Shown piece after piece: positions 19,755 to 30,856 of a stretch of DNA of 58,782 nt. How positions within the stretch are numbered: position 1 is the stretch's first letter; the number at the start of each line of letters is the position of its first letter. The DNA comes from Byssothecium circinans (Eukaryota; Ascomycota; Dothideomycetes; Pleosporales; Massarinaceae). Both the position numbers and the translations under genes were made by a program. The stretch covers positions 992,493 to 1,051,274 of the forward strand of contig ML976993.1 of assembly GCA_010015675.1 (NCBI GenBank). The letters are read 5' to 3'. The notes under the pieces were generated by a model that was not told the origin of the DNA, did no database searches, and was given only the letters and a program-made list of their open reading frames with translations.

Positions 19755-22103
19755 ATGAGCCTGCTAGTCAACTCGCACTTCCTCGCGCAACTCGTTGCGA
19801 TGCCTCCCTACCCCCCCTCCTCCGCCAGCTCCCCCACCATGAGCCGCGAAGCCAGCCCGAGCGTAGATTTCGATCACGGCTGCACGCCGAAGCCGCAGGA
19901 CTCGCACCTCCTACAACTTCCAAACGACCTCTTCAGATGTGTGATGGATTATCTTGACCGAGACGCGGCGTGGGCGCTCAAGAGGCTATGTCGTGGAATG
20001 GCGAGCTCCGTGGTTGTGGACGAGCTGCTGTATCGTTACCCGATCCAGCTGAGCGATGTGAGAGATATCAAGTTGGGTGATTGGAAGTATCGCATCATGG
20101 GCCAGGCGAGGTGGAACTGCTTCAAGAAGAGCATCACAGAAAAGAACCGTCGATACGTCCAGAGGCTTGCCCTCTCGCACTGGTGCAGCATTGCAGACTT
20201 CAAATGGGTGGAGGAGAATTTGCCATCTTTGACGAGCCTGGACGTCTCCGCAATCAAGGATTTTGTATGGTCGCCCGAAGAAACATGGACGTGGAAGGAG
20301 CTTGCTACAGCTTGCCCGAAGCTCTTTGCTCGCTTGGAGGAGCTGGAAGTGTCCAACTGGGCCGACTACACCGCGCACAGCCGCATCGAGTACAGCTACT
20401 CCTACAACGACTACCGGTTCAAGCAGAACTTTCGCATGTCCAGGCGGCGGGACGGTGGCTCCGTTGCCAGCGTGGTCTTTCCCATCTGCAAGAAGCTAAA
20501 GACACTGGCGATACGTGAGCGCTACTCTGGCTTTCATACCTGGAACGAGTGGGAGGTTCACCAGCGCGTGTGCTGTCTTGTGGACGGAGTCACAAAGCAC
20601 TGTCCGCCCAGCATGACGAAGCTACGAGTCCACGACTATGCGCCGTATCGATCACTCTTCTCGACGGATGCGACTACTTGGTCGAACATCAAAGAGATTG
20701 AGATTGGGTTGTACTCATGGATGGAGGACCGCCGAGACCGAGACGTCATAGGCCCAATAATACCATATAGGATCATTCAGGGTACCCACCATAGGGACGA
20801 GGAGGGTACGTCAAGGCAGACTAAAGTCATATCATACTTGTACTTACATTTCGCAGGTGCGTTCGATGACAAGACCTATGAAGCGTGCGACCGCGATCAT
20901 ATGGAACTAGGCAACAATGTAGTGCAGGGTGTCGGTGCGTCCTTTGAAGACTTGCTCCAAAGCCTGCGCACCATCACGAATAAATATCCCAACATCAACA
21001 TCCGGCCCATCAACAACCTGCGAGACATCACATTACACCCTTTTCACCTTGTAAATGTAATTCAGCGGCGCGGTATCGTCCCGCAACCGAATGCTCAACA
21101 ACAACCGGATCCCGTATCGAACCAAGAGATACAGGAAGCTCTACGTTGGCTAGCAACAAAGTGTGGCTGGAAACCGATATTGGCTTGGGATAACATGATG
21201 TGCGATGTCTTTCCAGCGAATCTGGAGTCTAGCCGCTCCTTTCTACCAAAAGCAGATGTGCTTTCACGTATACAGACCATGGTTTCGACCCTGCGATCCC
21301 TCAACATTCCGATTCGCATCTCAATTGGTGATCGGGCAAATACCTTGCCTACTTCTGGTCTTGACGGCTCCCTCTACTTTGGCGACTTCAAGACCTTTGT
21401 GGGAGAAGGCGAGGGGCGGCGAGAACTGCTGGCGCCTACACAAGCCTCTTTCAATTTGACCGGAATTGCTCACATGGTCGATGAACTCACTATTCAGTAT
21501 CCCGTTGATGTACCCGGCGTGCATGGCTGGTTAAGAACCTCTAAGCGACCTACTCCAGCCGAAGAAACGCTTCTCAAGCGCGAAATGATCGGCTGGCGTC
21601 GCTTCTGGGAGCGCTACGCCCGTCAATTCAAGAATTTGAAGAAACTCACCGCAAACGTCCCCAACGACATCTACGACGATTGGGGAAAATGCCAAGGCCT
21701 TCGCGACCTTCTCTCGGACGATCGCTGGGATATGCTCGAAGCGGAAGAGAGGGGCGGTGATTTCGGCTTCTTCGGCAGCTACTTCCCTTTGTCTAGCCTG
21801 CGATACAGCTTTGCGCGCAAGCGTCCTCGGATCAAGTTTGTGCAGCGTGTCTTCTTCCGGCAGGATGACGGGCTGTTGAACTTGGACACGGTGAATCCGG
21901 GTTTGACGGAGAAGGAGCGCGAGGAGAATGCGATTCCTGATGATGATATCCTGGATAGGGAGTTTGGTGAGCATGTCTTTTGGCCGGAGAAGGAGAAGGC
22001 TGGTAAAAGGAAGGCGGAGCACGAGGTCAACGGTGAGGGAGATGGTCAGGTGGATGGGGGTGGAGAGGCAGAGCATCCGAAGAAGAAGCGAAAGGTGGAT
22101 TGA
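19755..22103 (+). CDS. long F-box-like protein with C-terminal nuclear signal
   Basis: Most of the reading frame is open, but 20806-20856 is very likely a 51-nt intron (GTACGT...CTTAC...TTCGCAG) whose length is a multiple of three; splicing gives 765 aa. Residues about 50-100 resemble an F-box (LLQLPNDLFRCVMDYLDRDAAWALKRLCRG). The central part has LRR-like segments (LPSLTSLDVSAI, LEELEVSNWADY, KLKTLAIRERY, NIKEIEIGLYSW) and a conserved fungal tail (GWRRFWERYARQFKNLKKL, RIKFVQRVFFRQDDG, DREFGEHVFWPEKE). The protein ends in PKKKRKVD, a monopartite nuclear localisation signal. It is probably a substrate receptor of SCF ligases or a related nuclear protein. Either 19755 or the Met at 19800 could be the start. 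Confidence 0.75.
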   Translation: MSLLVNSHFLAQLVAMPPYPPSSASSPTMSREASPSVDFDHGCTPKPQDSHLLQLPNDLFRCVMDYLDRDAAWALKRLCRGMASSVVVDELLYRYPIQLSDVRDIKLGDWKYRIMGQARWNCFKKSITEKNRRYVQRLALSHWCSIADFKWVEENLPSLTSLDVSAIKDFVWSPEETWTWKELATACPKLFARLEELEVSNWADYTAHSRIEYSYSYNDYRFKQNFRMSRRRDGGSVASVVFPICKKLKTLAIRERYSGFHTWNEWEVHQRVCCLVDGVTKHCPPSMTKLRVHDYAPYRSLFSTDATTWSNIKEIEIGLYSWMEDRRDRDVIGPIIPYRIIQGTHHRDEEGTSRQTKVISYLYLHFAGAFDDKTYEACDRDHMELGNNVVQGVGASFEDLLQSLRTITNKYPNINIRPINNLRDITLHPFHLVNVIQRRGIVPQPNAQQQPDPVSNQEIQEALRWLATKCGWKPILAWDNMMCDVFPANLESSRSFLPKADVLSRIQTMVSTLRSLNIPIRISIGDRANTLPTSGLDGSLYFGDFKTFVGEGEGRRELLAPTQASFNLTGIAHMVDELTIQYPVDVPGVHGWLRTSKRPTPAEETLLKREMIGWRRFWERYARQFKNLKKLTANVPNDIYDDWGKCQGLRDLLSDDRWDMLEAEERGGDFGFFGSYFPLSSLRYSFARKRPRIKFVQRVFFRQDDGLLNLDTVNPGLTEKEREENAIPDDDILDREFGEHVFWPEKEKAGKRKAEHEVNGEGDGQVDGGGEAEHPKKKRKVD

Positions 22104-22527
22104 CTAGCCGAACGGAGGCGGGTGAGGATGATGGAGGTCATGAGTGACCTTAATGAGATGTTTGGGTGATCGGGGGAGTGGTTGTTCATATTTCTAGGCG
22201 GTGAATATGTGGTGTGGGCGGGATAGTGCTGAAGTGGTGTAGTACACCGGTCCCTGATAGATGAGTGCTTGATATCATAAATACTCACTCTTGATGCAGG
22301 CACTTGTGCTCACTTTTGTCATCTTTTAACGCCATGTCTACTTTGGTGCATTATTCAGGTACAGGTAATTGCACGTGATGACGCGTTTTCCAACCTTGCC
22401 CAATTGAGTGGTTCAATGTTTCTAGGGTTTCGGGCCGCTCGGAACATGCTGCTCGGCGTTACGATGGCACCTTTTGCCTCAAATTGAATCCCGTCCCTTG
22501 TTGCGAAATACATGGGTATGCGCCGTA
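22104..22527. other. intergenic region left of pogo element
   Basis: No gene is recognised. The sequence is of normal composition and ends at the TA duplication (22526-22527) of the pogo-type insertion. The matching right flank resumes at 24429. Confidence 0.5.
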
Positions 22528-22574
22528 CTCGCCCCACGCGCCAAGTCGTAGACTTGGCCCTACCCAGACCAACG
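22528..22574. repeat. left 47-bp terminal inverted repeat
   Basis: Identical over 47 bp to the reverse complement of 24380-24426. It begins CTCGCCCCACGCGCCAAGTC directly after the TA duplication. Confidence 0.95.
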
Positions 22575-22692
22575 GACAACCCCACTCCAACGTACAATTG
22601 TATAGCGACGCGGTCTTTGACCGGTCTAAACGCAGCACCAACGCATAGTAATAGAGGTGAAATTTGAGGCAGTGATTGTACGTATTGGTCTA

Positions 22693-24309
22693 CTATCGTG
22701 GCTCGTTTTCTAGAGTTGTTAGCTGCCTTTGTGAGGCTTCAGCAGCCTCTTGGGCAGCCTTTTTGAAGTCGCGAGCCGCCTTGCGACCAGCTACCTTTGC
22801 CTCTTGCTCAACGCGCGCGTCCACTGCTGCTCTTGCCTTTGCGACAGTAATAACGCCTCCCTTTTATACTACTTTCCCACTGTTGTTTTGGCGCTTCAGG
22901 CGGGCGGATACAGCTGCTTGCATGGCTGAAAGGTCGCTCTCTGCAAGCTCTTTAGCAGAGGCAAAAGCAGAGGACGCCTTCATGTATTTAACAGTTGTTG
23001 TGAAGTCTAAATTGCCTACTAATATACGCGTACGCATGCGGCTCTCAAGCCATTTAAAAGAGCGTATTGTCTTTGGTGTTGTGACCGCGTTATTAGGCTC
23101 TAGAGGCGGAGGTGTAACTAGGTCACGCTCTCGATTTCGACGCTGTAGCTTCTGGTATACGTACTCAGGATTGTATGGAAATAGGCCAGCTTTCTCCCAG
23201 GCGTGTAGTACTGTATTTGGCTTAAAAGTAGCCTCGCGTATTGAGTGGAGAGCGTGGAGAAATTCGACTTTGTTAAAGTCAGTACAGCCTGTACGCGTCG
23301 CAGCCTTAACAGCCTTTTTATGATTCTGCTTATATGGTTGAAAAACCACTACATCAAGCGGCTATAGGTTATGGCTCGTATGAGGTGGTAGAGAGAAGCA
23401 GATAATCTTCTCTTTATCGCAGTAATTAATGAAGTCGTACGTGAGGTGGCTACCATAGCCGTCGAAGAGTAGTAGTCGATACACGCCTTTCTGACGCGCT
23501 TTGCTGTATTGGTTAAAGTGGTGTAGCCACTCTATTAATAGCGTATCGTTTGAGTAACCAGATAACGACGTAGCCATAAGGTAGTTATCTGGTAGCGCAT
23601 TATCTGTATACCATTTGTGTAGGTGTTGTATGCCTTGCATGATAACTAGAGGTGGCAACGTATGCCCATCGCCCGATATAGTCTCTACAGAAGTCGTGAA
23701 ATCACGACTAGTATTGGACGCAGATAGCTGGGGCTTCTCATAGTCCATAGTAACGATCCATTGCTGGCCTCCAGTACCTATGCGAAAGCCTGTCTCATCC
23801 ATATTGTATGAATCTGTACGGGTGATCCCATAGGTGTCTATAGCCGCTTTGAAGTCGCGAAAGTGTCGCTTATACACCTGTTATTCGTCCTGCGCTACTC
23901 GATTGATATCCTTTGCCTTTTGCTTCACCCGACGGCAGTCAGGATTGCGTTGTATCCATCGCGTTGCCCAGTTGTGACCAAGTCGAGGCGCGCTGCCATC
24001 AGGCGCGTCGATATCGAGGATACGCTGGGCAGCATGTATAAGCTGAGGAACGAGGCAGGGCACCCCAATAGTGTCGCAGCGTTGAATATAGAGCTTGAGG
24101 GCCATCTCCTACGTATCATTGAGTCGTTGCGATGGACCAGGCCGCTCCTGTCGTGAAATACGACCTCGATAGCGTGCGTTAAGCCGTGTACGCGGTACGT
24201 GCCACTCAAGCGCAAGGGCACTAATATTAGGCTTTTTACCAGCGGGTAAATTTTGTAGGCATTGTGAGGTGCGGGTTTCAATCTCTGCATAAGTACCGTA
24301 ATAAACCAT
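22693..24309 (-). pseudogene. pogo/Fot1-type transposase with four stop codons
   Basis: One continuous frame of 538 codons carries four in-frame stops: TAG at 24109-24111, TAA at 23881-23883, TAG at 23362-23364 and TAA at 22864-22866, each explainable as CAG/CAA to TAG/TAA. The N-terminus is an HTH/CENP-B-like region (ISALALEWHVPRTRLNARYRG, HNWATRWIQRNPD). The DDE domain has its three acids in YNMDETGFRIG, LLLFDGYGSH and PLDVVVFQPY. The C-terminus is a Lys/Ala/Glu-rich coiled coil. There is no frameshift, so damage is by point mutation only, consistent with mild RIP. Confidence 0.93.
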
Positions 24310-24379
24310 CGCGTTATGGTGGTTGTAGTTTAATATTAAAAAAAACGTATATGAGATTGTGCGTTGGTATGGGATTGTG

Positions 24380-24426
24380 CGTTGGTCTGGGTAGGGCCAA
24401 GTCTACGACTTGGCGCGTGGGGCGAG
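24380..24426. repeat. right 47-bp terminal inverted repeat
   Basis: Mirror image of 22528-22574 with no mismatch. It ends GGCGAG, followed by the TA duplication. Confidence 0.95.
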
Positions 24427-24428
24427 TA

Positions 24429-25070
24429 CAGTTCCCTTGTACTCCGTATAGGTTCAGCCATGATGTCCTTCCCCGCAGCCGAACTCCACGTTGGCTCGTA
24501 TGTTTCTCGTCTGACTGGCCTCACCTGTGTCCACTTTGTCACTTTATGAAAGAAGGATCCTGTTCTCTTCAACAAAACTGTGGTCCCTGCAGCTACCTAC
24601 GACTTTCCCGATACCATGCGTCCGTAGCGAATCCACTTCAATCCCATAAACACCACCTCGGCGTCGTCTCGGATCCCAAGCTCCAGCAAAGCTACGACAA
24701 AAATCATCACCGCAGCACGCCATGCAACCAACCCATGGCAATGGAGCTTACCATGGCTTCCACGGGATGATATCGTTGGCTCTAGCACGTATTGGCTCTC
24801 GTATAAGCAAATGTCCCACCAGCCTTATGCCCGTTCGGGCAGGTGGATAGTGACAAACGTCTTTCACCAACGATCATCATCATCATCGGGAGGGCAAATT
24901 GCGAGTTCTGGGATGACGTGAAGCGGTGCCTGCAGAGTACAAATACTTACCCGGGTTGCTGGAGTTCTTTGTGTTTTTGGTCCTGCAGCCAGCTTCTTCC
25001 AGCTTTGGTGTCTTGGGTTGTTGTCGCGAATTTATTTCAACTAATTTTGCGCGAAATAACGACGGCTACT
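24429..25070. other. intergenic region upstream of DPP5
   Basis: No supported gene; short frames on the minus strand (about 24544-24788) have no recognisable similarity. The region contains the promoter of the dipeptidyl-peptidase gene. Confidence 0.4.
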
Positions 25071-27422
25071 ATGGGGCGTTATTTGGGTGTCGTCGCGGCT
25101 TTGGCTGCTGCAGGTGCCTTTGCTCTCACGCCTGAGTAAGTTGTCGAATCCATTCAATTGGAAAAAGGATCGCCGCTGACATGCTCGGTAAAGAGAATTC
25201 CTGAGTCTTCCTTCGCGAGGTGTCGCTTCGCCGAACAAGGCTGGAACCGTTGCCCTCATTTCGACTTCACAGTACTCGTTCGATACGCACAAGTCGACAA
25301 GCACGTGGTCATTGCTCGATTTGAATACTGGAAACATTACGGATTCTGGATTCAGCCCGAGCGAGGTCAACGAGATTGTGTGGTTGCCTGGTACCGAGAC
25401 GGGTATTATTTATATCAACGGCACGAACGACGATATTCCTGGGGGTGTTACGCTATGGGTTGGGGATGTTTTGAAACCGGCTGAGAGGTAGGTATTCAGT
25501 CTTAATATGTGTTTGAAGCGAAAACTGACTTTTTTTTCGTAGCAAATTGGTAGCTTCTCTCGATGCTCCATTCTCTGGTCTCAAGGTTGCAAGCACGCCT
25601 TCCGGAGAATTGAACTTTTTGCTCAACACCCTGGCGTACCCCAATGGCAGTGCCTATAACCCTGAACTAGCCTCCAAGCCCAGGCACACCGGACGCTTTT
25701 ACGAGAATATCTATACTCGTCACTGGGACACTTGGCTGACAAAACAGCGTTATGCCGTGTTTGCAGGGACCATTCCCGGCAATTCGAGCCACTCAGTCGC
25801 ACAACCTAAACTGAGGAACTTGCTCCAAGGAGTCAACTACAGTACGACTCGTCCTGAGACGCCTGTGCAGCCTTCCGGTGGAAGCGGCGATTACGACATC
25901 AGTCCAGATGGTTCCAGCTACGCGTTCCTGAGCAAGGCTCCTCATCTCAACAAGGCCAACTTCACTGCTAGCTACATCTATCTCGGTCCCTTCGATGGCT
26001 CCGTGACTGCTGTCGCCTACAACGGCCTTGACTCTCCGGCCTACAACGTTGGCCACAAGGGAGCTTCTGGTGTCCCGACCTTCTCTCCCGATGGCTCCAA
26101 GCTCGCATACATCCAACAAGATGGTGAATACTACGAATCCGATCGATGGCAATTATACGTCCTTGACATCAGCCACAATGGAAGCACGATCTCTACTAGC
26201 AACTGGAAAGCTCTTACTCCAGAATGGGACCGTTCGGCCGATTCCATCCAATGGGCTCCGGACAGCAAGTCGATTTACACCACTGCAGAAGACTACGCCC
26301 TCGCAAAGGCGTACAATGTCCCCGTTTCTGGCGCACTTGAAAGCGATCCTAAGAACCTCACTGGCGTCACTTCCGTCGCTGGAATCGCAGTCCTTCCCGA
26401 CTCTTCCCTTCTGGTTTCTGCGTCTGCTATCTGGTCTACTCGCGACTACTACATCATCAGTGCCAACGGTACCAAGAAGGATCTTTTTTCTTCCACTACT
26501 ACTGATAAATCGCTCGCGAATCTCGGTCCACATCTTGTATCTGAGATTTATACTCCTAGTTCCCCAGGCTTTGACCAGGAGATCCAGTCCGTCATCACGC
26601 GCCCGAGCAATTTCTCCCCTAACAAGACATACCCGCTCGCTTTTATCATTCACGGTGGACCGCAGGGCTCCAACCCAATCGGTTGGGGTTCACGCTGGAA
26701 CACCCAAGTCTGGGCCGACCAAGGCTACGGTATGTTCCCATCCCCATCCAACCACTCAAAACAAATATAACATTTCCGCTAACCACCCCCAAACAGTCGT
26801 CGTAGCCCCCAACCCCGCGGGATCCACCGGCTTCGGCCAAGCCCTCACCGACCGCATCCAAGGAAACTGGGCCAGCTATCCCTATGAAGACCTCGTCATC
26901 GTCTGGAACCACATCAAAGCCAACATCAGCTACATCGACACCACGAACGGCATCGCCGCCGGCGCCAGTTACGGCGGATATATGACGAATTGGATCCAAG
27001 GCCACTCTCTCGGCCGCGAGTTCAAAGCCTTAGTAACCCACGACGGCATCTCCAACACGCTCGGCGCCTACGCAACCGAGGAGCTCTGGTTCATCCGGCA
27101 CGACTACAACGGCACCCTCACTGAAGACTGGCGCGGTAGCGCATATGATAAGTGGAACCCCCTCAACCACGTCGCGAACTGGAGTACGCCGCAGTTCGTC
27201 GTGCATAATACGCTGGATTATAGATTGCCTGAGTCGGATGGGCTGGCGCTGTTTAACCTATTGCAAGTGAAGGGCGTGCCGTCGCGGTTTTTGAACTTCC
27301 CGGATGAGAATCATCATGTGCTGAAGAAGGAGAATTCGCTGTTTTGGCATAGGGAAATTTTTAATTGGATTAATCACTACAGTCGGGGGGAGCCGTTGGA
27401 CGAGCTTCCCGTGGGAGAGTGA
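25071..27422 (+). CDS. secreted dipeptidyl-peptidase 5 (S9 family)
   Basis: Exons 25071-25135, 25194-25487, 25543-26729 and 26797-27422 give 723 aa, close to the 721 aa of Aspergillus DppV. All introns are GT-AG and in phase. Residues 1-18 are a signal peptide. The beta-propeller part includes [20 protein letters not shown] and [16 protein letters not shown]. The catalytic domain has [17 protein letters not shown], nucleophile Ser573 in GASYGGYM, Asp in [13 protein letters not shown] and His in [11 protein letters not shown], so the triad is complete. Many N-glycosylation sequons (NGS, NFT, NKT) fit an extracellular enzyme that removes X-Ala/X-Ser-type dipeptides from peptides. This family is a common fungal allergen and antigen. 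The gene looks intact. Confidence 0.95.
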
Positions 27423-27841
27423 GTACTGAGCAAGGGGCGGCGGTTGGGGTTTGGTTATGAACGGAGGTTTTTTTTTTTTTTTCGGTGTATATACTTGTGG
27501 CGAGGGACCCCCGCATCGTGAAAGAAACTAGAGGTACCTCGACTTCACTTACTTCAATCTTGAACAAATTCGTCCGATCATGATAAAATAGTATTTAAGC
27601 TATATCGCATGCCTACCTAAGACTTACGTAAGGTTTGGCTGTCTTGTCAACTCTTTAGCGCTTTCGCCCCCACTTGCACTTAAGCCGAGAGCTCGTATGC
27701 ATATGCGGTCGCGCTTGTCGATGGATTCATCGGGACTGTAAGCTGTAGGTACCCATTAGCACATCATCGAAAAGAAGTGAAGGAGACTAGCTTGCCTTTC
27801 CTGACGAATATTGCAACATGCTCGTACCCTGATCGACTGCA
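27423..27841. other. intergenic region with poly(T) tract
   Basis: No gene seen. A T-run of about 14 nt lies at about 27469-27482, downstream of DPP5. The sequence then leads into a broken transporter remnant. Confidence 0.45.
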
Positions 27842-28396
27842 GCGTCCACGCGCCCCGTAGGACCAGACCAGTGGAAGCGATACGTCCGGCTTGGTCGTCG
27901 CACCCTCTATCTCTGGGGCCTTGCTGGGTTGACCGTCGCATTAGCTGCGGTTGGGTTCGTTAGCGTCGGTTCGACCGATTCGGCTGCCGGAAACTATGCG
28001 CAAGCAAGCTCTCATGCTTTGCTGGCTCGCTGTGTATTGCACGACCGTCGGCCCTATCTGTTACGCCATCATCGGCAAGTGTCCGCCACTCGGCTTCGCA
28101 GCAAGACGGTGTGCATCAGTCGCATTGTCTACTATGTCGCACAGGTCGTCTGTAACGTCGTGAACCCATACATGCTCAACCCCACGGCTGGCGACTGGAA
28201 AGGCAAGACGGGGTTCTTCTGGGGCGGCTGCTCGTTAGCTTTCTTCATCTGGACCTTCTTCCGCCTCCCTGAGACGAGGGGTAGAACGTTTGAGGAGCTC
28301 GATATCTTGTTCGCGACTTCTGCAAGTACGAGGTCGATGCGTATGCGGGAACGGAGGAGACACTTCGTAGGGTTAGCTAGGTATCTTATATTGTAG
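27842..28396 (+). pseudogene. MFS sugar transporter, C-terminal remnant
   Basis: Pieces in two frames line up with the last third of fungal hexose/maltose-type major facilitator transporters: LGRRTLYLWGLAGLTVALAA, then (shifted) LCWLAVYCTTVGPICYAIIG, then back in the first frame LRSKTVCISRIVYYVAQVVC, NPYMLNPTAGDWKGKTGFFW and FFRLPETRGRTFEELDILF. At least two frameshifts (near 28005 and 28085) and the loss of the N-terminal two thirds make it non-functional. It marks the left edge of the accessory region. Confidence 0.85.
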
Positions 28397-29464
28397 TATG
28401 TTTTAGAGGCTATAGGTACGCTTTCTTTAAAGCTGTACAATAATGTACCTAACTCTTATTAACTTATACTTTATATTTTATACAGACTACTGCTAGGCAT
28501 CCTTATACAACGCGTTAGCAGTATTTGTGTTAACTTTCAGACTCACTCTAGTCACGAATATACGGAGAACATCGTCGCGAAATAAGATATAACTACTAAG
28601 GGAAACTAGCGCGCTTAGTAGTAATTTACGTTACTAGCTTTTTCGTAGTTTAAAATGTAGCTACCTAAATCTACAGCAGTCTTGATAATGTGATGTGAGG
28701 TGCCCTGCCGAGATCGCCCAACACCACATGCGCGAGGAATGTCTAAATGCCTGCGGTGCACATGGAACCTGTTGAAATGAGGCTCTGAGTGAGGGGGAGA
28801 AAGTGATTGATTGAGTGATCGAGCAGCAACTACATAGGAAGACTATGTAAGGTGACGATCACGTGATATTCATGTGATATGATCACGTGACTAGATCCCG
28901 TCTTCAAACATAGCCTCGATGAGCGACTGCGTTGCACGCATGCAGAGAAATGGAAGGCGCTGGTGTAAGTGCATACGTGTTGTTGGTGTGAATATTAATC
29001 TAGTGTGGGGTAGACCCAGGCGGGGCGATGTGGGTGACAGGGTTGTTGCGGAGCACGTGGGCGACGAGTCTCCAGGGCTCCTGGGGCTCTTTCTCCGTGC
29101 GTGTGCGAATGTTCTTCCCTGGGCGGCGGTAAAGCGAGAATGTTCGCTGTTACGGTGGTTCCTTCCCGCGCCGCACACCCTCAATACGAAATCCTGCCAC
29201 CCGGAACACGAAGGCGCTGACTACTGCGCGCCCGTCAATGCCTGGAAAATGCCCACGGTATTTGTGTGGCGATGAGTGGAGAATTGTGGTTGAGCATCTG
29301 CTTTGTCGGTATTTATTATTGCAGTACTGCTTTAGGAAGGGGCTGGTGTTTCTTAACGCTGTTCGTTTATGCAGCTTATCGGTCTAGGCATCTATGCTGG
29401 CTTTGCATATAAAGGTGGAGGTACGGACGTCACTACCTTTCTATCTGCATCCGATCTATTCAGA
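28397..29464. other. intergenic region left of the biosynthetic cluster
   Basis: 28397-28680 is AT-rich and gene-free. Two E-box-like palindromes lie at about 28858-28895 (GATCACGTGATAT and TGATCACGTGAC, separated by about 10 bp). No gene was found; the plus-strand frame at 28919-29275 has no recognisable content. Confidence 0.45.
28858..28895. promoter_or_regulatory. paired CACGTG palindromes
   Basis: ATCACGTGAT and TGATCACGTGA occur twice within 40 bp, each centred on CACGTG, the binding core of bHLH factors. They are about 570 bp upstream of the O-methyltransferase gene. A regulatory role is inference. Confidence 0.35.
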
Positions 29465-30814
29465 ATGGCCTCCAATCGAATAATTCAGCTTGCCGAAATT
29501 ATCCAAGCAAACACGGAACTAATAGATGCACATTTGACATCCAAGGGACTTCCGACCCCTTCATTCGCAGCCGATAATCCACCCGCAGTACTCTTCGGAC
29601 ATGGGCCGCAAATCGAATCAGCTCGTCAAGGTGTGGTCGATGCAACCGACGAGCTCCAGGCACTCATGCTAGGGCCTACTGGAGTACTTACTTCACTCTT
29701 CGTAAGGTGCTCCACTGTACACACATCTCACCACTAATCGAGGTAGCACAACTCGCTTTTGAGCGTGCAAGCAATCATCAGGTTCAAACTAGCCGAGTTT
29801 CCGGACGGAAAAGACGAGGTGTCTTTCGACGAGCTTGCAGCAAAATGCGGACTGAACGAACCAGAACTGAGACGATTGCTGCGTCATGCAATGGCCTACC
29901 GGATCTTCCGCGAGCCCAGAAAAGGTTATGTTGCGCACACTGCAGCTTCCAAGCGACTAGCCAACGATCCGCTCATGAAAGCGTGGCTGGGCTTTGCGAC
30001 TGAAGAATTGTGGCCATCCGCTGTCAAAACTGTGGATGCATTGCAACGATGGCCAGATGCTCAGGAGCCAAACCAGACCAGCTTCAACATTGCGCATGAG
30101 ACTGAAGACCTCTTTTTTGCAACGATTGCTAAAGAGCCTGCTCGCGACTCTCGTTATGCCGACGCTATGGGCTGGTTCAATTCCGGCCCTGGCTTAGAGC
30201 CTACTGGACTGGTAGACAGCTTTACCTGGGACCAATACCATACAGTGGTTGATGTTGGCGGAAACACAGGACTTGTTAGCCAGGCAATTGCGAGGAAACA
30301 TGAGTCTGTCAAGTTCATCGTACAAGACCGCCCTGAAACCGTTGCGGACGGAATCAAGAGGTTACCGTCTGAATTCCACGACCAAATCACATTCATGGAA
30401 CACGACTTCTTTGAAGCACAGCCAGTCGTCGCGGATGCCTACCTCTTCCGTTGGGTTCTGCACGATTGGTCCGATACGTACGCAATCAAGATTTTGCGCG
30501 CATTGATCCCGGCGTTGAAAAGGAATGCAAAGGTTATACTGAATGAGTTTGTTCTGCCGCCACCGGGACTAGCATCAGCCTTTACAAACAAGATCCTCAG
30601 GTGAGTAGGTATGAATCATTTTGTGGATAGGCTGGCACTGATAGAGCGTAGAACCATGGATCTGTCGATGCTGGAATTGCACAATGGAAAGGAAAGAGAC
30701 GCAGACGATTGGGCAAGACTGTTCGAAGTCTGCGATGCCAGGTTCCAATTTGATGGTGTGATACGACCTCCTGGATCTCGACTGGGAATTGTCCATGCCA
30801 CGTGGAACGCATGA
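29465..30814 (+). CDS. SAM-dependent O-methyltransferase (family 2 type)
   Basis: Three exons, 29465-29701, 29747-30600 and 30652-30814, give 417 aa; phases close. The start MASNRIIQLAEII with GLPTPSFAADNPP is typical for fungal OMTs; an upstream in-frame Met at 29369 is less likely. Exon 2 begins HNSLLSVQAIIRFKLAE (dimerisation/winged-helix part with FDELAAKCGL). The SAM motif is VVDVGGNTGLV at residue about 246. The catalytic-type His lies in FRWVLHDWSDTYAI at about 318, followed by AKVILNEFVLPPPG. These enzymes methylate phenolic or enolic hydroxyls in secondary metabolism. It is the leftmost intact gene of the proposed RiPP cluster and converges with the second methyltransferase, 42 bp away. 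Confidence 0.9.
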
Positions 30815-30856
30815 TTGCCGCGTCATGTATGAAGGACGAAGATTTATTTAGGCTAG

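Larger units (their letters stand above)
22528..24426 (-). mobile_element. pogo/Fot1-type DNA transposon, complete ends
   Basis: A 1,899-bp element bounded by identical 47-bp terminal inverted repeats starting CTCGCCCCACGCGCC, with a TA dinucleotide on each side (22526-22527 and 24427-24428), the target duplication expected for Tc1/mariner/pogo elements. Inside lies one minus-strand transposase frame. Right of the coding part there are short direct repeats of TGTGCGTTGGT next to the terminal repeat. Confidence 0.95.

Noticed and set aside
20806..20856. Treating this in-frame 51-nt segment of the F-box-like gene as coding
   Set aside because: It has GTACGT donor, CTTAC branch and TTCGCAG acceptor and reads poorly as protein; an intron is more likely, though unproven.
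26028..27422. 464-codon plus-strand frame overlapping DPP5
   Set aside because: Its first part is an alternative frame of exon 3; its second part is simply DPP5 exon 4 read without splicing.
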